Source: Chloroflexota bacterium (lineage in GTDB: Bacteria > Chloroflexota > Dehalococcoidia > UBA2979). Taken from it: a stretch of 18,184 nt of DNA. Below the pieces are notes generated by a model that ran no database searches, was not told where the DNA came from, and saw only the letters and a program-made list of their open reading frames with translations. The translations under genes and the position numbers were made by a program. Positions 6,922 through 13,462 of the stretch are shown piece after piece. How positions within the stretch are numbered: position 1 is the stretch's first letter; each line of letters starts with the position of its first letter. The stretch is from positions 1 through 18,184 of the forward strand of contig VYDC01000032.1 of NCBI GenBank assembly GCA_009843585.1, in the 5' to 3' direction.

Positions 6922-9627
6922 ATGGTGAAGACCCAGTGGCCCGGATCGCGCTGGTGGCGCGTGGACCTTCATGCCCATTCCCCAGCGTCCCACGACTTTC
7001 GCGGTGGCAGCGCGGAGTGGGGAGACTGGGTCCGAGCGGCGCGCGATGCTGGGATCGATGCTGTCGCGGTCACGGACCACAATTCGGCCTCAGCCGTCGG
7101 GCCACTACAAGACGCCGCCGCGGACTTGGAGGGCGGGCCCGTTCTCTTTCCGGGTGTCGAGCTTACCGCCAGCGACGGCTCGCATCTCTTGGTCCTCATG
7201 GACCCGCGGCAGGGCCAGCAGCATGTCGAGGACCTCCTTTCTCGGGTAAGGGTGCCGGTGGAGCAACGTGGTGCGCACCGTGGTCGCTCTCCCCTTAGCG
7301 TTGAAGAAATCCTGACGGAGTGCGGGGATGCTGCGCTTGTTATCGGCGCACACGTCAATGGTGACCGCGGCCTGCTACAACTTGAGGGAGAGCAACGGAT
7401 AGCTGTGCTTCGGCACCCCGCTCTCGCCGCCCTTGAAGTCGATCCCTCCAAGGAGCTGGCAAGCGATTGGATCGAGGGACGCCAGCGCGAGGTCGGGCGA
7501 CCGCATTCGGTCGTCCATGCATCGGATAGCCATAGTCTGGGAGAAATGGGACGCCGCTTCACCTGGATCAAGATGACCGAGCCAACCTTGGAGGGTCTGC
7601 GCCTTGCGCTAATGGACGGCGGCGAATCCCTACGCCACGGCGAACAGGGCGATCCGAACGCGCTACATAGCGATCATGGCATTGAGAGCATCACCGTTCA
7701 TCACGGCAAGTTCATGGGTCGGTCGTCTCCGATGAGAGTCGAGTTCGGTCCTTGGCTCAACGCCATCATCGGTGGACGCGGCACCGGCAAGTCGTCGCTG
7801 GTCGACTTCTGTCGGAAGACGCTCCGACGGGATGCAGAGTTGGACGGTAGCGCTGGAGGCGAGGAAGGTGCTTTACGAAGCTTCTTCGACAGGAGAATGC
7901 GGGTTCCGCGGGATCGCTTTGATGAAGGACTGCTGACGGATCAAACATGCGTCGAAGTTGTCTATCGTAAGGACAACATACAGTTCATCGTATCTTGGAG
8001 TCTCGATGGTGACAAGACCCCCATCGCTCGCCTCGTAGGAGCGGAGAAAACTCCGGAAGACGGCGACATTCGCGAACGCTTCCCGGTGCGAATCTATAGC
8101 CAGAAGCAGTTATTCTCTCTTGCCCAAGATCCGAATGCACTTCTTGCCGTAATCGATGACACGCCATCGGTGCGCGGGACCGAGCTACGTCGTGCCATTG
8201 AGCAGGCGGCGGATCGATACCTAGCGCTGCGGGCAGCCGTGCGTGCCGAACGTAATCGCACAGTCGAGTTGCCATCACGACGTGCGGAGGTCTCGGACAT
8301 CCGCCGGAAGCTGGATCTCCTCCAAGAGGGCGGACAGGCTCTTGCGCTGAGCGAGCATCGGCTGCGACGGCAGCAGGATACCAGTTGGAACGCAGCCCTC
8401 CAGGGCGTCTCGGAGGCTCTGGAGAAACTCGATCGGGCAACAGACGGACTCTTGGTTGCCGATCTCGAACTGGCATCTGACGCAGGGGATGACCCAGCGA
8501 CAACGAGCCTCGGACGTGCGCACGATTCCCTGAGGCAGACCATTCGAGGTCTGCAGGACGACGTACGGCGGTCAGTGGCGGCGGCTCGTACGGAGCTTCA
8601 GGCATTGCGTGACGGCGGAGAGATGCGGAATTGGCGTGGAACCATGGAGGCCAGTGCGGTGGCCTTCCGCGAGGCAACCGATCGTCTCGCCGCGGAGGGC
8701 ATTGGCGACCCGAGCGAGTATGCCGGTCTACTGGGTCGGGCCGCCGAACTCGCTGAAGCGATCGAGGATCTTGAGCGAGCACAAGAACGGGCGGACAAGC
8801 TCGAGGACGATGCCACGTCAGCGCTTGACGAGTACCGCCGACTGCGAAGAGAGCTCAGCGACAGGCGCCGGGAGTTCGTCCGAACTACGTCGGGGGAGCT
8901 TATTCGGATCGAGGTCAACGAGCTCTCGAATTTCGAGAATCTCGCGGATGATGTGGGAAAGATCCTCGGAATTGAGCGCTTTCTGGACGACCGCCAAGCG
9001 ATTGCGAGCAGAATTCGAAGCACGCAAGGTGAGGTCTGGAACGCGGAGAGCATCGATGATGTCGTTGCCGAATTGCGCGAGCTACACTCAGGGGAACTCG
9101 ACTCTTGGCCAACTCACGATCGGCGTTTCGAACCCGCCCTTCGAAGGGTGCCGCCGGAGAGGATCGATCGACTCGCCTTGTACGTCCCGGAAGATGACGT
9201 TGTGGTGCGCTTCCGGGACCAACGCGAGGGCAAGTGGCAGCCCCTCGCACGCGGATCACCCGGGCAGCAAACGGCCGCTCTTTTGGCCTTTGTTCTGGGA
9301 TACGGCACCGAGCCGATTATTCTGGATCAGCCCGAGGACGACCTCGATAGCGCCCTAATCTATGAGCTCCTCGTTAGTCGCCTGCGTGAGACGAAGCTCA
9401 GTCGGCAGGTAATCGTGATCACACACAATCCGAACATAGTCGTGCACGGCGATGCGGAACTAGTGCATTCGCTCGTGGCAGGTCCGCACGAGACCCGCAT
9501 CGAGTGTCGAGGCGGCCTCCAGGAACAAGTTGTCCGCGACGAGGTCTGCCGTGTGATGGAAGGCGGTCGGGAGGCGTTCGAGAGCCGATTCCGTCGGATC
9601 ATGAGACTCGGAACATTGCGCTCATGA
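6922..9627 (+). CDS. trlF: TrlF-type protein: PHP phosphoesterase domain fused to SMC/ABC-like ATPase
   Basis: A 901-aa two-part enzyme. The PHP metallophosphoesterase domain (about 1-240) shows D15-L-H-A-H19-S, T51-D-H-N54, G78-V-E80, H144 and the closing H199-A-S-D202-S-H204, so all main metal ligands are present. The ATPase half follows: Walker A GGRGTGKSS at 284-292, a long coiled-coil-prone, charged region (about 420-720), the ABC signature-like S779-P-G-Q-Q, Walker B IILD802QPE805DDLD, and the H-loop ITH835N. This split-ATPase layout is that of SMC/RecN/OLD-like proteins, and the whole architecture matches the TrlF family AAA-like ATPases. ATG 6922 follows AGGGGG closely (3 nt); GTG 6925 is better spaced and adjacent. 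Members occur in defence islands. The substrate is not known to me; nucleic acid or nucleotide hydrolysis gated by ATP is an inference. Confidence 0.9.
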   Translation: MVKTQWPGSRWWRVDLHAHSPASHDFRGGSAEWGDWVRAARDAGIDAVAVTDHNSASAVGPLQDAAADLEGGPVLFPGVELTASDGSHLLVLMDPRQGQQHVEDLLSRVRVPVEQRGAHRGRSPLSVEEILTECGDAALVIGAHVNGDRGLLQLEGEQRIAVLRHPALAALEVDPSKELASDWIEGRQREVGRPHSVVHASDSHSLGEMGRRFTWIKMTEPTLEGLRLALMDGGESLRHGEQGDPNALHSDHGIESITVHHGKFMGRSSPMRVEFGPWLNAIIGGRGTGKSSLVDFCRKTLRRDAELDGSAGGEEGALRSFFDRRMRVPRDRFDEGLLTDQTCVEVVYRKDNIQFIVSWSLDGDKTPIARLVGAEKTPEDGDIRERFPVRIYSQKQLFSLAQDPNALLAVIDDTPSVRGTELRRAIEQAADRYLALRAAVRAERNRTVELPSRRAEVSDIRRKLDLLQEGGQALALSEHRLRRQQDTSWNAALQGVSEALEKLDRATDGLLVADLELASDAGDDPATTSLGRAHDSLRQTIRGLQDDVRRSVAAARTELQALRDGGEMRNWRGTMEASAVAFREATDRLAAEGIGDPSEYAGLLGRAAELAEAIEDLERAQERADKLEDDATSALDEYRRLRRELSDRRREFVRTTSGELIRIEVNELSNFENLADDVGKILGIERFLDDRQAIASRIRSTQGEVWNAESIDDVVAELRELHSGELDSWPTHDRRFEPALRRVPPERIDRLALYVPEDDVVVRFRDQREGKWQPLARGSPGQQTAALLAFVLGYGTEPIILDQPEDDLDSALIYELLVSRLRETKLSRQVIVITHNPNIVVHGDAELVHSLVAGPHETRIECRGGLQEQVVRDEVCRVMEGGREAFESRFRRIMRLGTLRS

Positions 9628-9788
9628 CGGGACTAGCCCGCCTAGCGGGCCGGATCCGGTTCGGGGACTCCACTCCGCACCTCAAGCGGGCTGTGGTGGC
9701 TGGCCGTGACCGCCGTGACGCATTCGGGGCTATCAGGGCCGTCGTCGACCTCGTGGAGGCTTACGACCTTCGCCTCGTTGGTGAGTAG
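9624..9788 (+). CDS. Small ORF coupled to trlF, function unknown
   Basis: A 54-aa frame whose ATG overlaps the trlF stop as ATGA, the classic translational coupling arrangement. The sequence is basic at first (MTGLARLAGRIRFGD) and ends in an apparent helix (AIRAVVDLVEAYDLRLVGE). Third codon positions are mostly G/C. No family recognised. It may be a small accessory protein of the TrlF ATPase, or the start of a gene now broken, since the next 270 bases hold another damaged-looking frame. Confidence 0.45.
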   Translation: MTGLARLAGRIRFGDSTPHLKRAVVAGRDRRDAFGAIRAVVDLVEAYDLRLVGE

Positions 9789-9811
9789 CAGCTGACGGCG
9801 CCGGTTGGGCT

Positions 9812-10059
9812 GTGGGGCTTCTCGATGCGCCAGGTCTCCCGGGCCGCCGCCCCGGCGGCCCGGACCCTCAGTTTGGTGCGCTGAGGCTCGAGAGCCGGCA
9901 GCTAGGGCGACAGCTTCTTCATCTCGCGTGCGACGACCCGATCCTCGGCAACAGCGCCCTAGACCAGCTTGCCAACACCAGACGCCGGATCGCGTTCGAG
10001 GGGGCGAGCTAGTGCAGCGACTCTCCCTGCTCCGTGCCCTGCTTGAGGTACAGAGGTGA
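9812..10059 (+). pseudogene. Probable frameshifted small ORF downstream of trlF
   Basis: A GTG-started frame (9812-10012) reads LESRQLGRQLLHLACDDPIL and LDQLANTRRRIAFEG, then stops just after a run of five G (10000-10004). Shifting by one base at that run continues as GELVQRLSLLRALLEVQR to a TGA at 10057-10059. Both halves look coding and helical. The simplest reading is one gene of about 82 residues with an indel in the G-run, either real or a sequencing error. No family recognised. Confidence 0.35.
9839..9863 (+). repeat. Perfect GC hairpin downstream of trlF
   Basis: A 10-bp perfect inverted repeat, CCGGGCCGCC / GGCGGCCCGG, with a 5-base loop (GCCCC). No T-run follows, so it would be at most a U-less terminator for the trlF operon. 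It lies inside the probable frameshifted ORF, so it may instead be a by-product of Gly/Arg/Pro codons. Confidence 0.35.
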
Positions 10060-10084
10060 GTGACGGATTAGCTCCGATCGGTCA

Positions 10085-10098
10085 GTAGACTCGTCTAC
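10085..10098. promoter_or_regulatory. Palindromic operator candidate upstream of sodC
   Basis: GTAGAC-TC-GTCTAC is a perfect 6+6 bp inverted repeat with a 2-bp centre, in a locally AT-richer spot about 140 bp before the sodC start. Its size and shape suit a TetR- or GntR-type dimeric regulator. No such regulator is encoded in the window. Confidence 0.4.
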
Positions 10099-10224
10099 AA
10101 ACAGACCCTCTCCGTCGGTACGGATCGACCTTGTGGAGCCGGGAGCGATCGCCGAGCATGCATTCGTCGCCCCCGATCCGCCGGGCGGCGAGGGGACGGC
10201 TCCGTGATGACGTCCACGTCACGA

Positions 10225-10230
10225 GGGAGG
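10225..10230 (+). promoter_or_regulatory. Ribosome binding site deciding the sodC start
   Basis: GGGAGG sits 8 nt upstream of ATG 10239. It supports the shorter reading that begins directly with the lipoprotein signal peptide. Confidence 0.6.
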
Positions 10231-10238
10231 TGCCAGTG

Positions 10239-10766
10239 ATGTCTAGGATGTGGCTACTCCTCGCGGGCGCCGCGATACTCCTCGCCATCGGATGCGGCGG
10301 TGGCGCCTCGGGCGAGATCGGCTCAACCGCACGCGCGACGCTTGCCGCACCCGACGGCGACGCCATGGGCCAGGTGACGCTCACCCAGACCGCGACCGGG
10401 GTACTCATCTCCGCCGAGCTGACGGGACTCTCACCCGGCGCGCATGGGTTCCACATCCACGGCGTCGGCGCCTGCGCGCCCGACTTCACCGCTGCCGGTA
10501 GCCACTTTGCGCCCGGCGGTGAACCTCACGGCTACCTCGCCGAGGGCGGCCCGCATGCGGGTGACCTCCCCAACATCTACGGCAGCGATGACGGCACCGC
10601 GCGCGCGGACTACTTCACCGGCGCCGTCACCCTCGACAGCGACGCGGACCACTCGCTGTTCGACGAGGACGGCTCGGCCTTCATCGTGCATGCCGACCCC
10701 GACGACTACCGTGATGTGGCGTCAGCGGGCGCACGCATCGCCTGCGGGGTGATCGAGCGCAGCTAG
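10239..10766 (+). CDS. sodC: Lipoprotein Cu/Zn superoxide dismutase
   Basis: A 175-aa extracytoplasmic enzyme that converts superoxide to oxygen and peroxide. The N-terminus is a lipoprotein signal: MSR, a hydrophobic core, then A-I-G-C19 as lipobox, followed by a Gly/Ser linker. All metal ligands are visible: H72 and H74 in GFHIHG, H89 in GSHF, bridging/zinc H97, H106 and D109 in GGPHAGDLPN, and H151 in VHADPDDY. The disulfide cysteines C79 and C169 and the active-site Arg (R166 in GARIACGVI) are present, so it should be active. I chose ATG 10239 over the longer frame from 10131 because GGGAGG ends 8 nt before it and the signal peptide begins there. It appears monocistronic, between a defence island and a mobile-element-like operon, which is unusual company for a stress enzyme. 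Confidence 0.93.
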   Translation: MSRMWLLLAGAAILLAIGCGGGASGEIGSTARATLAAPDGDAMGQVTLTQTATGVLISAELTGLSPGAHGFHIHGVGACAPDFTAAGSHFAPGGEPHGYLAEGGPHAGDLPNIYGSDDGTARADYFTGAVTLDSDADHSLFDEDGSAFIVHADPDDYRDVASAGARIACGVIERS

Positions 10767-10935
10767 ATTTGCTTCCCACGGACGTTGCTTACAGTCGGCA
10801 CCATGGGTTCTCGGTAGTCGTTGCGGGACCGGCGGGACCTCCTACTCTCGTCCGAGCGCAGCCGGAGATCTCATGGCTTGTCGTGGTGCAGCCCTCTGAG
10901 GGAGCCGCGGAACTAGAGCAGGGTGACGGCAGGGG

Positions 10936-10966
10936 GGGCGGGGGCTGCACGGTTCGGCCCCCGCCC
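10936..10966. terminator. GC hairpin between convergent sodC and minus-strand operon
   Basis: Perfect 10-bp arms GGGCGGGGGC / GCCCCCGCCC with an 11-base loop, placed in the gap between the end of sodC and the end of the convergent minus-strand genes. No U-tract follows on either strand, which is common for terminators in very GC-rich bacteria. It is a probable bidirectional terminator. The other bases of the 10767-10980 gap show nothing recognisable. Confidence 0.5.
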
Positions 10967-10980
10967 GCCTCGGTGCTCTC

Positions 10981-11202
10981 CTATGCTTCGTGTGGCGGCT
11001 CGTCGCGCGAGCCGGGCGGCCGCGTGCCGTTAGCCCTCAGGTATGCGAGCCGCCTCCGGCACGCGTGCCAACTGCGCTGCATGATCCGTGCGACGACGCT
11101 TGGCGGCAGGTGGGCGATGCCCAGGAGGCGATCGTCATCGTGTTCACTCCAGGGGGCGCCACGGCGCTTCCTTGGCCCGACTGCTCTCTGTGCTCTGCTC
11201 AT
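10981..11202 (-). CDS. Small Myb/SANT-like helix-turn-helix protein
   Basis: A 73-aa basic protein. Its core W-S-E-H-D-D-D-R-L-L, a middle helix (PPSVVARIMQRS) and an HACRRRLAYLR end match the W-x-x-x-E/D-D-x-x-L...IA..L.RS..A...R...L pattern of short Myb/SANT-like DNA-binding domains found in phage and plasmid genes. ATG 11202 follows AAGGAA (4 nt gap). It is the last gene of the minus-strand train, 30 bp after the 105-aa gene. It could be a DNA-binding regulator or accessory factor of the element. The fold call rests on pattern only. Confidence 0.6.
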   Translation of the reverse strand: MSRAQRAVGPRKRRGAPWSEHDDDRLLGIAHLPPSVVARIMQRSWHACRRRLAYLRANGTRPPGSRDEPPHEA

Positions 11203-11232
11203 CGGGTTCCTTCTTCCGTGGATTCGGTGTAC

Positions 11233-11550
11233 TCAGAGCCGCCACGCGGGCGACCCGCCGTCGTTGAGCGCCACGAGCGCGTCGCGCACGGGCTGCGGCA
11301 GGCTCTCCCACGACGGCAGCTCCGAGCCGTCGAACTCCGCCACCGGCGCCCACTCGCCCGGCGCGATCTCCTCGTCGATGGCTTCGATTCCGTAGTTGTG
11401 CAGCCCCCAGATCTGCATGCGGCAGCGGTAGGGACCGGCCGCCTCGATGGCCGAGGCGACCTCGTCGGTGAAGTTCGGTCCGTCGCCGTCCCCGAAGCCG
11501 AACTTCGAGAACGCCTCCTCTATCTCCCAGTCGATGATCCGTCGCGGCAT
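11233..11550 (-). CDS. Acidic 105-aa protein of unknown function
   Basis: Starts at ATG 11550 with GGGAG 6 nt upstream. The product is acidic and soluble, opening MPRRIIDWEIEEAFSKFGFG. It has a Gly/Asp loop, a helix (FTDEVASAIEAAG), an aromatic/basic stretch (YRCRMQIWGLHNYG) and a Pro/Trp-rich acidic C-terminus. No catalytic motif or membrane segment is visible, and I do not recognise a family. The acidic charge next to an ArdC-like gene raises the possibility of a DNA-mimic or anti-restriction role. That is speculation from charge and position only. Confidence 0.7.
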   Translation of the reverse strand: MPRRIIDWEIEEAFSKFGFGDGDGPNFTDEVASAIEAAGPYRCRMQIWGLHNYGIEAIDEEIAPGEWAPVAEFDGSELPSWESLPQPVRDALVALNDGGSPAWRL

Positions 11551-11688
11551 CTCATGCTCCCTTCTCTCCCTTGGCCGGCCGGTCGCCGGCGTGACCGCGG
11601 GCGCGACGGGAGGGCGCCGGGCGGCCGTAGCCGCCGCGACCGCCGCCCCCGTCGTGCCCTGCGCTGCGGTCCCTTCGGATCGCCCGGA

Positions 11689-12591
11689 TCAGTCCGCGCC
11701 GCCGCCGGTCTCGGCTGGCTGCCCGGGCTCCCGCCCGAGGATGTGGTCCGAGGCTCGCTGCCCCTGCGCCGCGGCGACCACGACGAGTCGCCGGTCGTCG
11801 TCGAGGACGCGGAGCCAGGAGGCGATGTAGGCGGCCGACTGCTCGACCCGGGAGGGGTCGATGCCGGCCTCGCTCCCGAGGAACGCGGCCGCGAACTCCG
11901 CCACCAGCTCCTCGCGCGAGTAGCGCTCGGAGCCGAACCGAGCCGCCGTCCGGTACCCCTCGCGCCCGAGGCGCTTGGGGTGGCCGGTGGAGTGGGCGAG
12001 CTCGTGGAAGAGCGTCGCGTAGTAGCCGTGCGCGTCCGTGAACCGGGCGCGCTCGGGGATGTGCACCTCGTCCCGCTCCGGGACGTAGTAGGCGCTCTCG
12101 GAGTCGTGGTGGACCGTCGGCCCCTCGCGGTAGCCCGCGATCACCGCCTCCGCCCGCTCGAGGGGGTCGAAGCAGCGCTCCTCCGCCTGCCGCGGGAGCC
12201 GGAGCCCCTCGCACTGGGCGACGTTGAAGACGGAGTAGAGCCGGATGAGCGGGAAGCGCCTCATCTGCTCCGGGTCCTCCGGGTCGGGCTTCTCGAGCCA
12301 CTTCCAGAGCACGACGCGGGTCCCGTGCTCGCCGCGCCGGACGTGTCCCCCGCAGGCCTCGGCCTGGCGGTAGGTGAGCCAGCGCGGGTCGCTCCAGCCG
12401 CGCTCGAGTGCGGCCGTCTGCAGCACCAGGGTGTTGATGCCGCGGTAGGGGCGGCGGGAGCGGGCGTTGCGGTGCCCGCGGGCGTGCCAGGGCGTGCGCC
12501 AGGGCACGGTGCCGCGCTCGAGGGCGCGGGTGATGCGACCGGTGATCTCCTGGTAGGGGTCGCTCCGGCCGCGGGTCTCCCTATGCGGCAC
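11689..12591 (-). CDS. ardC: ArdC-like anti-restriction protein: ssDNA-binding domain plus zinc metallopeptidase
   Basis: A 300-aa protein matching plasmid ArdC and relatives. The N-terminal domain (about 10-100) has YQEITGRITRALERGTVPWR, then YRGINTLVL, W71-L-T-Y and G-G-x-V-R-x-G-E, the usual ArdC ssDNA-binding blocks. The C-terminal domain is a zincin with H196-E-L-A-H200-STGH and a downstream EELVAEFAAAFL helix that supplies the third zinc ligand. ArdC proteins coat or protect transferred single strands against type I and II restriction. I use GTG 12591: AGGGA lies about 8 nt upstream and it overlaps the preceding 68-aa gene by 11 bp, whereas ATG 12648 would lie well inside that gene. Its presence in the same window as a type I restriction operon is a notable contrast. 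The symbol is by family, not proven orthology. Confidence 0.88.
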   Translation of the reverse strand: MPHRETRGRSDPYQEITGRITRALERGTVPWRTPWHARGHRNARSRRPYRGINTLVLQTAALERGWSDPRWLTYRQAEACGGHVRRGEHGTRVVLWKWLEKPDPEDPEQMRRFPLIRLYSVFNVAQCEGLRLPRQAEERCFDPLERAEAVIAGYREGPTVHHDSESAYYVPERDEVHIPERARFTDAHGYYATLFHELAHSTGHPKRLGREGYRTAARFGSERYSREELVAEFAAAFLGSEAGIDPSRVEQSAAYIASWLRVLDDDRRLVVVAAAQGQRASDHILGREPGQPAETGGGAD

Positions 12592-12787
12592 GGCGGTCGT
12601 CCCTGCCAGGCGGGCCCACGCGCTCGTAGAGCGTGAGGCGGATCGCACGCCGGGGCGCGCGACCCGAGCGGACGGCCTGGATGAGCGAGGCCCGGAAGCC
12701 CGGGATCGGGCACTCGGGCAGCGGGATCCGGGCGACGTCGTAGCGGCCGTGGCGCGTCTTCACGACGCGGCTGAATGGGCGTGCCAT
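12581..12787 (-). CDS. Small basic protein of unknown function
   Basis: A 68-aa frame lying in the 8 bp to 11 bp pocket between the RAD52-like and ArdC-like genes. It starts at ATG 12787 after GAAGG and ends overlapping the ardC GTG. The sequence is basic with a conserved-looking centre (IPLPECPIPGFRASLIQAV) and an end helix/strand (AIRLTLYERV). No family recognised. Tight packing between two certain genes is the main support. Confidence 0.6.
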   Translation of the reverse strand: MARPFSRVVKTRHGRYDVARIPLPECPIPGFRASLIQAVRSGRAPRRAIRLTLYERVGPPGRDDRRAA

Positions 12788-12793
12788 CTGCCT

Positions 12794-13462
12794 TCAGGCC
12801 GCCTGTGCGCCGTTGCGGCGGTGGAGTCCGCGCGAAAGCGCCTCGACCGCGGAGAGCAGCTGAGGCGCGTCGAGCTCTGCGAGCGGGCGCCCGTAGCGCC
12901 GCTCCACCCAGCTCTCGGTGCGGGCCTCGTCCGAGCCCGCGCTCCGAGCGATCTCGAGCACGCGGCGCCGGAGCTCCTCTGGCCGCGCGCCGACGGCGCC
13001 GGCCATCGCTGGCGCGGGCTCGTTCCCCAGCCCGTTCCCGAAGCGCGCCCCGAAGTGCCGTAGCGCGCGCTTGAGCGCGTCGGTCGCGGCGGACTTGACG
13101 GCCACCGCGTGCGCCTCCGCCGAGTCGTCCTCGGCGACGGCCGTGCCGACGTCGCTGTGCGGGAGGCAGCCGTCGGCGGTCACGCGCACGACGGCCGTGT
13201 AGACGACGGCGCTGCCTGGGTCCGGTCCGGGCTGCCGGCGGGAGGTGATCTCCCCGACGAGCTCGGCGCCCCAGCGGTCGGGCCCGAAGGTCGCGTTCGC
13301 CTCCTCGATGGCCCGCCACCCCTCCAGGTAGCGGATCACCTCGCCGTCCTCCGTCGTGCGCTCGGAGACGAGCCCCTCCGGGAGTGGCTGCTCGAGCCGC
13401 CTCCTGGCGGCCGGCGTCAGGCGGCGCGTGCGCGCCGGCCGTGCTGCGTGGATGTCGGACAT
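12794..13462 (-). CDS. RAD52-family single-strand annealing protein
   Basis: A 222-aa homologue of the RAD52/22 domain, which anneals complementary single strands in recombination and phage or plasmid replication. Matching blocks in order: V-I-R-Y-L-E-G-W-R-A-I-E-E-A-N with T-F-G-P-D-R-W (the 'sYieGw.vI..AN.iFG.d.W' block), VVYTAVVRVTADG, S-D-V-G-T-A-V, and the strongest, HAVAVKSAATDALKRALRHF followed by GARFGNGLGNE. The C-terminal 60 residues form a separate helical tail. I use ATG 13462 (MSDIHAARP) with AGGA just upstream; the longer frame to 13888 only shadows the primase gene. It overlaps the 3' end of the primase by 46 bp, indicating coupled expression. Within an element it probably works with the primase and ArdC-like protein on single strands. 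Confidence 0.9.
   Translation of the reverse strand: MSDIHAARPARTRRLTPAARRRLEQPLPEGLVSERTTEDGEVIRYLEGWRAIEEANATFGPDRWGAELVGEITSRRQPGPDPGSAVVYTAVVRVTADGCLPHSDVGTAVAEDDSAEAHAVAVKSAATDALKRALRHFGARFGNGLGNEPAPAMAGAVGARPEELRRRVLEIARSAGSDEARTESWVERRYGRPLAELDAPQLLSAVEALSRGLHRRNGAQAA

Noticed and set aside
10131..10238. N-terminal extension of sodC
   Set aside because: It would precede the lipoprotein signal peptide by 36 Arg/Ser-rich residues; the GGGAGG site points to ATG 10239.
10990..12636. 548-aa plus-strand open frame
   Set aside because: It runs antisense to the 105-aa and ArdC-like genes. Its Arg/Pro/Val-rich composition with no motif is what GC-rich antisense frames give by chance.
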